From NCBI RefSeq assembly GCF_000591035.1, contig NC_022521.1, forward strand, positions 1,178,001-1,242,000: DNA of 64,000 bases, given 5' to 3'. Source of the DNA: Aeropyrum camini SY1 = JCM 12091. GTDB taxonomy: Archaea > Thermoproteota > Thermoprotei_A > Sulfolobales > Acidilobaceae. Each line of letters starts with the position of its first letter. The stretch's first letter is position 1. Position numbers and translations under genes: made by a program. A model generated the notes under the pieces. That model searched no databases, had not been told where the DNA came from, and saw only the letters and a list, made by a program, of their open reading frames with translations. This document shows, in pieces, positions 26,416 through 34,942 of the stretch.

Positions 26416-26546
26416 CCTGATACCCCTAAACCTAAAGTGTTGGCTTAGAGATTCTTAAACACCAGCGGCGCCCCAGGGTTGCATGTGTATTACAGCGGCA
26501 CACCCTGCTTAACGGGGTGCAGAGTTATATATCCTCGGGGTCGGGC

Positions 26547-26882
26547 ATGGTAGAGGCGACCATCTACGTGGGTATAGACTGGAGGGGGAGGCTGGCGGAG
26601 AGGGTTGTGAGGGAGGCCGCCGCGATACTCGCTAGGGAGTATGGAGTCCCCCTTGAGGTTAGCGTTGTGGAGATACCCTCCGACAGCCTAGAGTCCCAGT
26701 CCCGGGGGCTGCCTGTGCTGATTGTCGACGGCGTCGTCCTGGCGGAGGGCAGGGTTCCGAGTATAGAGGAGGTTGTCGACGGCGTGTTCAGGATGCTGGA
26801 GGCCGCTGGAGGGTTGGGGCCAGCCGGGTTCCCCGTGTTCGACGACGCCGTGTGGGATGTCGTCGAGGAGGCCCTAGCATAG
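26547..26882 (+). CDS. Small thioredoxin-fold-like hypothetical protein
   Basis: Start ATG 26547 (MVEATIYVGIDW); a longer frame begins at 26517. The 111-residue chain has the strand-helix-strand order of thioredoxin or glutaredoxin folds (EATIYVGIDW, VREAAAILAREYG, EVSVVEIPSD, GLPVLIVDGVVLAEGRVPSIEEVVDGVF), with the cis-Pro-type segment GLPVLIVDG. No CxxC is present, so a redox role is unlikely. The function is not known. Confidence 0.6.
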   Translation: MVEATIYVGIDWRGRLAERVVREAAAILAREYGVPLEVSVVEIPSDSLESQSRGLPVLIVDGVVLAEGRVPSIEEVVDGVFRMLEAAGGLGPAGFPVFDDAVWDVVEEALA

Positions 26883-26887
26883 GGCCA

Positions 26888-27841
26888 CTAGGGTATTAGC
26901 AGGGAGAGCACAGCCTTATGGGCGTGCAGCCTGTTCTCGGCCTGGTCCCACACAACGCTCCAGGGGCCGTCTATGACCTCGTCAGTCACCTCCTGGCCCC
27001 TCTTGGCGGGGAGGCAGTGCATGAATATAGCCCCGCCGCCAGCCGCCTCCATAAGCCTCGCGTCGACCTGGTACGGCTTGAGCAGCTTAACCTTCTCCTC
27101 CGCAACGCTCTCCTGCCCCATGCTGACCCACACGTCGGTGTAGACGACGTCAGCCTCCCTGACGGCCTCGTAAGGGTCGCTCACAATCTCCACAGACCCG
27201 CCGCTCTCCCGGGCGGCCTCTAGGGCTTTGGAGAGTATCCTCTCGTCCGGCCTTATCTCGGGTGGTGTGGCTACTGATATGTGGAGCCCCAGCTTCGAGC
27301 CTGCGAGGAGGAGGCTGTGTAGCACGTTGTCAGCCCCGTCCCCGACGAACGCGAGCTTAACCCCAGCGAGCCTACCTTTCTTCTCCAGTATGGTAGCCAT
27401 ATCCGCTATAGCCTGGAGGGGGTGGGTGAGGTCGCTAAGCCCGTTTATAACCGGTATTGAGGCGTGCCTCGCCAGCTCCTCCAGGGTGGCATGGCTCCTA
27501 ACCCTTGCAACTATCGCGTCCAGATACCTCGAGAGTACCCTGGCTGTGTCGGCTATAGTCTCCCCCCTGCCGAGCTGGGTCTCACCCGGCGTCATATAGA
27601 CCGTGTGACCCCCTAGCTGGGCGACGGCCACCTCCAGGCTTATCCTTGTCCTCGTGCTCGGCTTCTCGAACAGCAGGCCGACGCTCCTCCCCCGGAGAGC
27701 TGGTATGACCCTTTCACCCGAGTAGTAGCGGCGCTTCATCTCCAGCGTCAACTCTATCATATGCATTATCTCCTCGCCAGTGTAGTCCGCCAGCCAGAGG
27801 AGGTGCCTGCCCTTAAGCCTGTGAAGGCTCAACCCTTCCAC
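26888..27841 (-). CDS. argF: Ornithine carbamoyltransferase
   Basis: Forms citrulline from ornithine and carbamoyl phosphate. The carbamoyl phosphate motif STRTR (in [13 protein letters not shown]) is near residue 57, HPLQ occurs in [11 protein letters not shown], and HCLPAKRG is near residue 274, all diagnostic for OTC rather than aspartate transcarbamoylase. 317 residues. It stands between the thioredoxin-like gene and small unknown genes. Carbamate kinase is encoded at 14.6 kb. Confidence 0.96.
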   Translation of the reverse strand: MEGLSLHRLKGRHLLWLADYTGEEIMHMIELTLEMKRRYYSGERVIPALRGRSVGLLFEKPSTRTRISLEVAVAQLGGHTVYMTPGETQLGRGETIADTARVLSRYLDAIVARVRSHATLEELARHASIPVINGLSDLTHPLQAIADMATILEKKGRLAGVKLAFVGDGADNVLHSLLLAGSKLGLHISVATPPEIRPDERILSKALEAARESGGSVEIVSDPYEAVREADVVYTDVWVSMGQESVAEEKVKLLKPYQVDARLMEAAGGGAIFMHCLPAKRGQEVTDEVIDGPWSVVWDQAENRLHAHKAVLSLLIP

Positions 27842-27949
27842 ACCACAATGGCCTAAGTACCCCTCCGGAGGTTATGTTGGTGCCCCGCGGCCGGGCCGCT
27901 CTGGATAAGGGGGCCGAGCACCGCCTCTACAATACTGGGATGCGAGGGG

Positions 27950-28189
27950 TTGGCGCCTAGCGAGAGGGTTGTGAAGGAGAGGCTTGTCAAGAGGCTGGAG
28001 GAGTGGGGGGTCGAGCCCCGGATAGTGGCTGAGTGGCTGTGGGAGGAGTTCGGGATAAGGGTAACCCCGAGGTGGGAGAGGGTTAGGCAGGCCCTCCTCA
28101 GGAGGGACGTCTCCCCCCAGGACCTCGTCTCTCTCCTCGACGAGCTGGGGTTCGAGCTGGAGGCTGTTGAGGATGCTTGGGAGGAGTGA
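27950..28189 (+). CDS. Small hypothetical helical protein
   Basis: A 79-residue, highly charged and helical protein from TTG 27950 (VVKERLVKRLEEWGVEPRIV, then RDVSPQDLVSLLDELGFELEAV). Its end overlaps the start of the DUF4443-like gene by about 17 nt, which suggests a shared transcript. I do not recognise the family. Confidence 0.6.
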   Translation: MAPSERVVKERLVKRLEEWGVEPRIVAEWLWEEFGIRVTPRWERVRQALLRRDVSPQDLVSLLDELGFELEAVEDAWEE

Positions 28190-28791
28190 GTGTATACTCC
28201 TCAAATCGCTGCTAGAGATGGCCAGGCCCAGGAAGGGAGGCACCCCGACGTTCACAGCCTACCACGCCGCCAGGGCCCTCGGCCTACTCGAGGGCGAGAG
28301 GATGGGGAGGCAGAGGCTCGCTAGGCTCCTGGGCCTGGGCGAGGCCTCCACCAGGACCCTCCTGGAGATAATGTCCGAGCTGGGGCTAGTGGAGAAGGCT
28401 GGCCGGGGCTTCCAGACGACAGGCAGGGGGAGGGAGCTCGCCGCCACGCTCTCCAGAGTCTTAAAGGTCCACACAGGGACGGCGAACCCCATACCCGGGG
28501 GGGGCGGCCATAGTACTCCCGAACATAGACCCCCCCGAGGACCTGACGTCCGTGTACAAGATAAGAGACTACCTGGTGGAGGAGGGCTGCAAAGTAGCGG
28601 TGATAGGGGGCACCCAGAATGGGAGGCCCCTCTTCCCCGGGGTAGAGGGCCCGCCGGTGGCCTACATAGTAGAGGCCGTAGAGGACCTCGCCATAACAGG
28701 CAGCTCCACAATCATATTCGTCCCCCAGAACTGCCTACCCCAAGCCTACAACGCCGCCTTAAGGATAGTTGTCGAGAGGCTATGCAGGTAG
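28173..28791 (+). pseudogene. DUF4443-like winged-helix protein interrupted by a frameshift
   Basis: The N-terminal half (ATG 28173) is a winged helix: TAYHAARALGLLE, GRQRLARLLGLGEASTRTLLEIM, GLVEKAGRGFQTTGRGREL. At 28497-28504 there are eight G in a row. In the reading frame the chain then becomes low-complexity and out of pattern, while the +1 frame from 28498 gives a coherent domain (AAIVLPNIDPPEDLTSVYKI, EEGCKVAVIGG, SSTIIFVPQN) up to TAG 28789-28791. Seven G would restore one 206-residue protein. A sequencing error, a real mutation or slippage are all possible. Confidence 0.75.
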
Positions 28792-29060
28792 CCGGTCGTG
28801 GCACACGTATTTCCCCTCTTTCACCACATAGCCACCGTTAACCCCCCGGTATACACAATTCCACGATACAATATACAACCACACCCGGCAAAGGAGTCCT
28901 CCCCAGGCGCAAGCTTATCTAGAGGTTTTCTTGTCTAGGTAATACAGATATAATGATACAAAAGGTAATACTGTAGGTTGTAATACAAACAATCACACAG
29001 CCAGAACCCCCCGGACCATAATATGGGGGGTGTAATGTAGTAGGTACTGGTGTCTAGGGG
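28792..29060. other. AT-rich intergenic region beside the WhiP-like gene
   Basis: No gene seen. The right part is AT-rich and carries three short repeats: GGTAATAC near 28938 and 28965 and TGTAATAC near 28980. It lies between the convergent DUF4443-like gene and the WhiP-like initiator gene. It could include an origin unwinding region, but no clear ORB element is present. Confidence 0.3.
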
Positions 29061-29840
29061 CTAGGCTTCGAGGCCGGCGCTGCACGCCTCCACCACGTCC
29101 TTTGTTTTCTTGGACATGCCGACCCTCATGCCCAGGCGGGGGTCTCGGTATATGTATATGAAGCCCTTGGTCTGCAGGCTCCTCAGGTTCTTCACCAGCC
29201 ATTGGAAGTCGGCCTGCATTCCCTCTTGCAGCTGGTCTAGGTAAATGTATGTTGTTCCCCATTTTGCGTAGTGGTCTAGGAGGAACCTCATTATCTCGGC
29301 CTCTTCTTCGTCTATCTCCTCGCTTATCACGTCGAAGGCGCAGGAGGCTGCGAGACCCCTGTTTTGCTGTTTATTGCCTGGTTTACCTTTTAACCCGGCA
29401 ATGAATGGCAAGGGAGGGCCAGCCTGCCTCCGCGGCGGGGCTTCTCTCTTGCTGTTTATTGCCCTCTTATCAGGTAAACTGTTTAGTATACGCTGCGCCA
29501 CGGCGGCGAACTCGTTAAACCTGTCCCTACTCTCCCTGTCGAGGACCTCCCGGGCATACTCCTCGCCAAGGGTGGTGAGGTACCAGAGGCCGGACTCGTA
29601 CTCTACATAGCCCCTCGTCTTCCAGTAGCTGAGGTAGCTGGATATGTAGCGGGTGCTGTAGCCGAGTATACCCGCTATCTCGGCGGCCCTCATAGGCTTG
29701 GCCAGGAGCATGACTAAAATTGCGTCGACAAGCCTGCTCCTAGGCCCCCTCCTACCACGGGCTTTAGCCCTAGCCTCCTCATGCTGCTCCAGATACTCTC
29801 TAACAGCCTTCCAGATGTCGTCAGACACTACCAACCCCAC
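29061..29840 (-). CDS. whiP: WhiP-like winged-helix replication initiator
   Basis: A 259-residue protein with two DNA-binding regions. The N-terminal winged helix spans about residues 35-95 (SRLVDAILVMLLAKPMRAAEIAGILGYSTRYISSYLSYWK, then GYVEYESGLWYLTTLGE). A second helical domain with a wing-like GFIYIYRDPRLGMRVGM occupies residues about 180-245. A Gly/Pro/Arg-rich linker lies between them. The pattern agrees with my memory of crenarchaeal WhiP, a Cdt1-related candidate initiator described for Aeropyrum and Sulfolobus. If right, an origin may be nearby. Confidence 0.62.
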   Translation of the reverse strand: MGLVVSDDIWKAVREYLEQHEEARAKARGRRGPRSRLVDAILVMLLAKPMRAAEIAGILGYSTRYISSYLSYWKTRGYVEYESGLWYLTTLGEEYAREVLDRESRDRFNEFAAVAQRILNSLPDKRAINSKREAPPRRQAGPPLPFIAGLKGKPGNKQQNRGLAASCAFDVISEEIDEEEAEIMRFLLDHYAKWGTTYIYLDQLQEGMQADFQWLVKNLRSLQTKGFIYIYRDPRLGMRVGMSKKTKDVVEACSAGLEA

Positions 29841-29993
29841 AGTAATAATGTGCTCCTAACAGGGTGTGGATTGTGAGGGGTGGTAGTACCGGGGCCTCCG
29901 GCCGTGTAAACCGGGGGGTTAACACGTTTAGGACACTGAGGGAAACATAAAACCCGCAACCCGCCGTGTCCGGGGCTGTTGAGTGGGGATAGG
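29841..29993. other. Intergenic region upstream of WhiP-like gene, G-runs
   Basis: No gene seen. Between the WhiP-like gene and nreA lies a stretch with GTGTAAACC followed by six G at about 29907-29921 and GAGGGAAAC near 29939. These vaguely recall the G-string plus AAAC part of ORB sites, but the full dyad is missing. An origin role is only a possibility. Confidence 0.25.
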
Positions 29994-31226
29994 CTAGGCC
30001 ATGTAGTCCTCCAAGGTTCTCCTGGGTTTCATGAGGTGCGAGAGCTTCTTAGCGAGGCTCCACTCGCCTATTAGCCTCGCGGCTAGGGCGTCGAGCTCGC
30101 CTGGCTGGGGGTTTCTGGCGAGCGGTTTTTGGGATAGCGCGTGTTTGACCGTCTCCCTTATATGCCAGTTGCCCACGGGGGCGTAGTACTGTGGGAGGAC
30201 CTCCCTCACTATTATCACGTCAGCCCTCCTGCCCCGGGAGTATAGGTGCTCTAGCACCGGCAGCTTGGCGGCGCTGAAGCCCCCGTCCTCCATGCTCTTC
30301 CTGCCCAGGGGGTCCTCGCGCACCACTGAGGCTATGGGCACGCCTGCGCCGGGGGTCCAGACGGTGTGTGGATGCCATATCTCTATCCACTCCATCCAGC
30401 CGGGCCCCGGTTTTAGTATTACTAGGAACCTGTTGTGGAGGTACTCGGAGTAGTAGACCTCCACCCCACCTATCTCGGGGGCGTGTTTGAGGAGCCTCCT
30501 AAGCCTCCTGGACAGCATCTCGTCCACAGCTGTTATGGCCCACCTCGTGGGGACTAGCCTCCTAGCCTTCAGCCTGCCTAGGAACCCTATCGAGAGGGCT
30601 CTCTGTATCGTGTAGACGTTAACCCCCCGGTTATACAGCTCCCAGGCGAGGACCTCGGCCTTCTCATCCTCCCATATAGCCCTCTCCAGGGGCTTCTCTA
30701 GCCTAGGGTTCCCCTCCACCTCGACCCTGCGCGCGGGGGCTGTGGGGCCCACGGGCTTGGTGTAGCCGTCGAAGGAGACCCTGGGCACGGGTCGGCGGGC
30801 TAGCTCTAGGAGGCTGTCGACAGGCCTGGTGGAGAGGGCTGCGGGGCCTATCTCCCTCTCGTACAGGAGTTCGTGGGGCCTCCGGGCGTCGGCCTTTAAG
30901 ACGCCGGCGACAAGCTCGCTCCTGAGCCTGACTATAGCCCCTATGGGGGTGCGGGAGGTCCTCCAGCCCGCCGGGTCCTCGTACCTCCTGGCCTCGAGGC
31001 CTGTGACGCCCGGGGGGAGCATGTAGTAGAGTCTAACGCCGGGGTAGCCCCTCTCCCCCACGAGTATGGAGGGGGGTGTGGAGCCGTGGAGCTCCTGTGA
31101 CCAGCCAGCCCTCTCAAGGCTCCTGGCCTGGCTCCTCAGCCTGTCTAGTATGGGGCAGGAGGGTAGGCCGCATAGGAGCCTGTACCCCTTGCACCTCGTA
31201 CACAGCTCGGGAGGTATCCTGGGCAA
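29994..31226 (-). CDS. nreA: DNA repair protein NreA
   Basis: Archaeal Nre protein, implicated in DNA damage repair. The N-terminus has a Cys cluster (CTRCKGYRLLCGLPSCP) that likely binds zinc. Characteristic conserved segments include YMLPPG, WRTSRTPIGAIVRL, EIGPAALSTRPVD, FDGYTKPVGPTAP and EVYYSEYLHNRFLVIL. The extreme C-terminus RRTLEDYMA resembles a degenerate PIP box for the sliding clamp. It is the last gene of the long operon, 18 nt after the PhoU/TrkA_C gene. 410 residues fits the family. Confidence 0.92.
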   Translation of the reverse strand: MPRIPPELCTRCKGYRLLCGLPSCPILDRLRSQARSLERAGWSQELHGSTPPSILVGERGYPGVRLYYMLPPGVTGLEARRYEDPAGWRTSRTPIGAIVRLRSELVAGVLKADARRPHELLYEREIGPAALSTRPVDSLLELARRPVPRVSFDGYTKPVGPTAPARRVEVEGNPRLEKPLERAIWEDEKAEVLAWELYNRGVNVYTIQRALSIGFLGRLKARRLVPTRWAITAVDEMLSRRLRRLLKHAPEIGGVEVYYSEYLHNRFLVILKPGPGWMEWIEIWHPHTVWTPGAGVPIASVVREDPLGRKSMEDGGFSAAKLPVLEHLYSRGRRADVIIVREVLPQYYAPVGNWHIRETVKHALSQKPLARNPQPGELDALAARLIGEWSLAKKLSHLMKPRRTLEDYMA

Positions 31227-31244
31227 CTATGGGCGCCCCTTGGA

Positions 31245-32375
31245 CTACTGGTTCTTAACCACGAATCCTCTAGACTCAACCAGCTCCTTAAGGGTGGCGG
31301 CCTGGCCGGCGTAGATCTTTGCTAGAACGGTGTCGCCCCGCCCTATCTCCGGGTCCTCTAGGAAGGGTATGATCCACTTGCCGCCGACCTTGGCAGCAAC
31401 AATAACAAGACCCTCCTCGTCGAGGCCAAGCTCCGAGAGCCTCCTCCTCTCCCCCCTGTACTCGAGCGCCAGGTACGACTCCCACGGGTCCTCTATCGTC
31501 CTCTCCAGCACCCTGCTCGGGAGCTCGGTCTCAACTAGCCCTGCGGCCCGGGCAGCCGCGTCGGAGAAGTCCTCCAGGCTCCTGAGGAAGAGTATGAGGG
31601 TCAGCGTCTGGGGGCCAGTGAGCACCTGGGACACTATATCCTCCATGAGGCTTATTATATCGTTGTCGAGCATCTCCTCCATATCAAGAACAGTCCGGGC
31701 TAGCCCTGCATCACCCACCAGCAGGCTGTAGAGGGAGGCGTCGAACCCCGCCCTCGCGAGGACCTTGGCCCTAGCCACCCCCCGGGCGGTGTCGTCGGCC
31801 ATTAGCGTCTCCAGGTCGGCCGGGGGGCTGGGGGGCCTGGCGCCTATAGCCTCGGCAGTCTCGAGCAGCGCCTCCAGGCTCCCCCTCACTATAAGGACGT
31901 CCCCCTCCCTTATGGAGAAACCCTCGGGGCTCAGCACAGCCCTGCCACCCCTCCTCAGTATAAGGACGTCGACCATGTCCAGCCTCTCCAGCGGCCTCCC
32001 CGCCTTCAGGGCCGCCACGACCTCGCCGCAGCATATGGCGGCGGCCGTTATGTACTTGTGGGGAGGGTAGCCCCTGAGGACGAGCTGCGCTAGGTCGCCT
32101 GCTGCGTCGCTAGCCCTGTCGAACGCGGCAGCCAGCTCCACTATACCCTTAGCAAGCCCCGTGTGGCCGGGCCCCCTCACAGCTAGGCTGAGCAGGCCGA
32201 CAGCCTCCCTTATAATCTCGTCCACATCGTCCTCAAGCATCAAGGTCTCCAGGGCGGCTAGGCGGTCTCCGAAGGCGACGCTGTATATGGAGAGGTCTAT
32301 CATTATGCTTGTTAGACGCCTGGCCTCGCTCAGGAGCCCTACTATACCCCCCTTAAGCCTATCCTCTCCCATCAC
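31245..32375 (-). CDS. PhoU plus TrkA_C domain protein (two repeats)
   Basis: A 376-residue protein made of two similar halves. Each has a PhoU-like helical region (EARRLTSIMIDLSIYSVAF; VARAKVLARAGFDASLYSLLV) followed by a TrkA C-terminal (RCK_C) beta domain (MVDVLILRRGG...SIREGDVLIVRGS; EEGLVIVAAKVGGKWIIPFLEDPEIGRGDTVLAKI). TrkA_C domains usually regulate potassium channels, so it may be a soluble ion-transport regulator; no channel gene is next to it. It overlaps the COG4080 gene by 17 nt in the operon. Confidence 0.82.
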   Translation of the reverse strand: MMGEDRLKGGIVGLLSEARRLTSIMIDLSIYSVAFGDRLAALETLMLEDDVDEIIREAVGLLSLAVRGPGHTGLAKGIVELAAAFDRASDAAGDLAQLVLRGYPPHKYITAAAICCGEVVAALKAGRPLERLDMVDVLILRRGGRAVLSPEGFSIREGDVLIVRGSLEALLETAEAIGARPPSPPADLETLMADDTARGVARAKVLARAGFDASLYSLLVGDAGLARTVLDMEEMLDNDIISLMEDIVSQVLTGPQTLTLILFLRSLEDFSDAAARAAGLVETELPSRVLERTIEDPWESYLALEYRGERRRLSELGLDEEGLVIVAAKVGGKWIIPFLEDPEIGRGDTVLAKIYAGQAATLKELVESRGFVVKNQ

Positions 32376-32829
32376 CGCCTCCCCGGAGGAGGAAGTAGAG
32401 GATGAGGGCCGCCTCCGCTATGGGGCCGACCTTACCCTCAACACCCTCTATATAAACCCTCACGGCCCCCGCGGCCTCGCTGGGGTCGAACTCCGGCTCC
32501 CCACCGCTGAATACCACAAGCACCCTCCCCTCCAGCCCCTCGAGCCCCCGGGGGCCCACCATCCTATCGGCCCTCGAGGGCGTCACCGCCAGGACCTGGC
32601 TGGGGGACAGGAGGTTGACGGCGTCCCGCAGCTCCGGCAGGACGACGAGGCTCTTGCCCAGCTTCAGAGCCAGCCTCATAGCCTCTGGGACGCCGGACTG
32701 GGCCGCCCCTCCGTAGGCCTTAGTGACCACCAGGGTGTCGAGGCCGAGGCTGTAGGATAGCCTGGCCATATCCACAACCCTCTGGACGCTGGAGACGTTG
32801 TGGAGCACCGGTATAACTTCCAGGCGCAA
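32359..32829 (-). CDS. COG4080 SPOUT/RecB-like archaeal protein
   Basis: 156-residue protein of the archaeal group COG4080, related to SpoU methylases. The N-terminus VIPVLHNVSSVQRVVDMARLSYSLG and TLVVTKAYGGAAQSGVPEAMRLALKLGKSLVVLPELRDAV are the family's typical segments. No catalytic residues are assigned. It follows the C5 methyltransferase by 5 nt and overlaps the next gene, so it belongs to the operon. RNA methylation is a guess from fold. Confidence 0.78.
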   Translation of the reverse strand: MRLEVIPVLHNVSSVQRVVDMARLSYSLGLDTLVVTKAYGGAAQSGVPEAMRLALKLGKSLVVLPELRDAVNLLSPSQVLAVTPSRADRMVGPRGLEGLEGRVLVVFSGGEPEFDPSEAAGAVRVYIEGVEGKVGPIAEAALILYFLLRGGGDGRG

Positions 32830-32834
32830 CCCTA

Positions 32835-33818
32835 CTACACACCCCTCCCCTCTTCGAGTAGGGCTGCGAGGTATTCAGCTATAGCCCTCGCCAGGGGTGG
32901 GGGGACAGCCTCACCCACCATATTATACTGGGCGTCCCTGCTGCCCAGGAATATGTGGTAGTCCGGGAACCCCATCAGCCTCGCCTGCTCCCTCACAGTC
33001 AGGAGCCTGTCCTGCCAGGGGTGTATGAACCTCCGAGACCCCATTACCGTGGGGGCGGGGGCGCTGGGGTCGAGCCTTATGAAGTTGGGTATCCTCCTTC
33101 CCCCGGCCCCCTGGAACTCTATGAGCCCCTCCCCCGCCCTGAGCCTGGAGGCCCTCCTCATCTTCCTGGCTGGGAGGCTGGGGGGCGCCTCGTGGTTCGG
33201 CGGCCACGCCGCCCCGGGGTCTGGGAGGTCCCTGAGGACCTCGCCAACGCTGGGCCCCCTCCTCCGCGGGGGGTTCAGCCTTGCGTTGGAGACGAAGACC
33301 CTGAGCCTCCTGCTTGGAGTCCCATGCTCCTCGGCCCTCAGAAGGTTGAAGTACACCCTCCTATAGCCAGCCCTCGACAGCTCTATCCTCACAGCCCTCT
33401 CTATCTCCGGGTGGGCTACGCCTGGAACATTCTCTATGACGAAGAACCTGGGCTTCAGCAGGCCTATGAGCCTTATCGCGTGTAGGAAGAGCTGTCCGGC
33501 AGGGTCTCTGTAGAGCCTGTCGAGCGGCCTCTCCATCCTCCTGGGGTTGGCCCCCGTGAAGGGCTCGCACGGGGGGCTGGCTATGACGACGTCAACCTCC
33601 CCCGGCCTCAGGCCAGAGACACCGGCTATCTCGTCCAAACCCACCTCCTTCACGTCGTCGGCTATGAATGCCGTGTGGGGGAAGTTTGCCTTGTAAGTCC
33701 TGGCCGCGGGTGGGTAGTTGTCTATAGCCACCCTTACCCTGAAGCCAGCCTCCTCGAAGCCCCTGGAGAAGCCTCCCCCGCCGGCGAAGATGTCAGCCGC
33801 GGTAAATCCTCGACTCAT
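32835..33818 (-). CDS. C5-cytosine methyltransferase
   Basis: Complete C5-cytosine methyltransferase of 327 residues. Motif I is FAGGGGFSRGFEEAGF, motif IV ASPPCEPFTG with the catalytic PC, motif VI FVIENVPG, motif VIII SRRLRVF, and motif X VGEAVPPPLARAIAEYL. No restriction enzyme is nearby, so it is an orphan DNA methyltransferase or possibly an RNA enzyme. Its start overlaps the tfe stop by 26 nt in the same operon. C5-methylcytosine deaminates fast at high temperature, which makes it unusual in a hyperthermophile. Confidence 0.92.
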   Translation of the reverse strand: MSRGFTAADIFAGGGGFSRGFEEAGFRVRVAIDNYPPAARTYKANFPHTAFIADDVKEVGLDEIAGVSGLRPGEVDVVIASPPCEPFTGANPRRMERPLDRLYRDPAGQLFLHAIRLIGLLKPRFFVIENVPGVAHPEIERAVRIELSRAGYRRVYFNLLRAEEHGTPSRRLRVFVSNARLNPPRRRGPSVGEVLRDLPDPGAAWPPNHEAPPSLPARKMRRASRLRAGEGLIEFQGAGGRRIPNFIRLDPSAPAPTVMGSRRFIHPWQDRLLTVREQARLMGFPDYHIFLGSRDAQYNMVGEAVPPPLARAIAEYLAALLEEGRGV

Positions 33819-34362
33819 CCCTTGCTATCTCCTCCCTCAGATCGTCTATCGTGCGCCTGAGCCTCTCCAGCCCCTCACTGCTGTCAGCCTCCTCCAGGAC
33901 CTCGCCGCATCTGGGGCAGGTGAAGTCTATGGTGAAGGCCTCGTCGAAGCTGTACTTGGAGCCGCATCTGGGGCAGGTGTAGTAGGAGTTGCCGCTGTCG
34001 TGCGCCTCCTTAATCACGAGCTTCTCGAGAACCTTCTTCTTCAGGGTTAGGAGGGACACGTTTATAGTGTCGCTGTCTATCCTCCAGAAATAGCGTGTCG
34101 CCTCCTTCCTCGGGTGCCTCCCCTTCCTACTCACTATAATCCTCTTATCACCCAGAAGCCTGAGTATCCTCCTTATGTCGCTCTGCTTGTAGCCTGTGAG
34201 GCTCTCCAGGTCGTCGTCGCTTATCCCACCGTTTGGGGTCTCCTCGTATATCAAGTGGAATATGTGGGCCGCCATCTCAGGCTTTATCCCGTTCGCCTGG
34301 GCCAGCTTCCTAACGTATATCTCCAGGCTCTTGACAGCCCTGTTCCTACCCTTTCCTTTCAA
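33793..34362 (-). CDS. tfe: Transcription initiation factor E subunit alpha
   Basis: Archaeal TFE alpha, which stabilises open complex formation by RNA polymerase. N-terminal extended winged helix (residues about 15-105: [36 protein letters not shown]), then a four-Cys zinc ribbon ([22 protein letters not shown]) and a C-terminal helix. 189 residues is normal. It overlaps trm56 by 17 nt and the methyltransferase by 26 nt. Confidence 0.96.
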   Translation of the reverse strand: MKGKGRNRAVKSLEIYVRKLAQANGIKPEMAAHIFHLIYEETPNGGISDDDLESLTGYKQSDIRRILRLLGDKRIIVSRKGRHPRKEATRYFWRIDSDTINVSLLTLKKKVLEKLVIKEAHDSGNSYYTCPRCGSKYSFDEAFTIDFTCPRCGEVLEEADSSEGLERLRRTIDDLREEIARDESRIYRG

Positions 34363-34909
34363 CCCTCTTACCCCTCGGGCTCTCCATAACCCTTAAAAAC
34401 CCTCCACTATAATCTATAAACCTCCACTCACCCCTAAATAACCTGTCCAGGAATATGGCCAGCGCCGCCACCTCGCTGTGAGGCTGCGTCCCCACGGAGA
34501 CATTCCAGTCTGCCTCATCGTAGTAGAACCTCTCAACCTTCTCAGCACCTACAACAACGAGCTTCCTCCTGGGGCTAGCGGCGATAGCAGGGACAGCATC
34601 GTCAACGTTAACCCCGTACATGGTGAGGTGCACAACCTCACCCCCACCCTCCCTCCACATCCTCACGTACCGCCTCCCCGAGACGCCGCACTCAACCGTG
34701 AAGGGGCCGCCCCACCTCGCCACAACCCCCTTAACACTCTCCACCACCCCCTCGTCGCACACGCCCTCGAGGACGAAGCCGGTGGCCCCGAAGGCCCTGG
34801 CGACTAGGGCCACGTGGGTTGTCACCCTCTTATCCCTCTCCCGCCTGTGGCCCAGCCTCAGAACGTAGACGTCACCGTATGGCCCGCCGGGCTTCAAACC
34901 GCGAATCAC
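34346..34909 (-). CDS. tRNA (cytidine(56)-2'-O)-methyltransferase Trm56
   Basis: SPOUT-class enzyme methylating the 2'-O of C56 in the T loop of archaeal tRNAs. [32 protein letters not shown] at the N-terminus and [73 protein letters not shown] are characteristic Trm56 segments. 187 residues. It lies between hflX and tfe in the operon with an overlap into tfe. Confidence 0.93.
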   Translation of the reverse strand: MIRGLKPGGPYGDVYVLRLGHRRERDKRVTTHVALVARAFGATGFVLEGVCDEGVVESVKGVVARWGGPFTVECGVSGRRYVRMWREGGGEVVHLTMYGVNVDDAVPAIAASPRRKLVVVGAEKVERFYYDEADWNVSVGTQPHSEVAALAIFLDRLFRGEWRFIDYSGGFLRVMESPRGKRVERKG

Positions 34910-34942
34910 CCCCCGGGTTGTTAGGAGGGTTTGAGGGCTGTG

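Noticed and set aside
28259-28711. Minus-strand ORF of 150 aa
   Set aside because: Antisense to the DUF4443-like gene, low complexity and Pro/Ser/Cys-rich.
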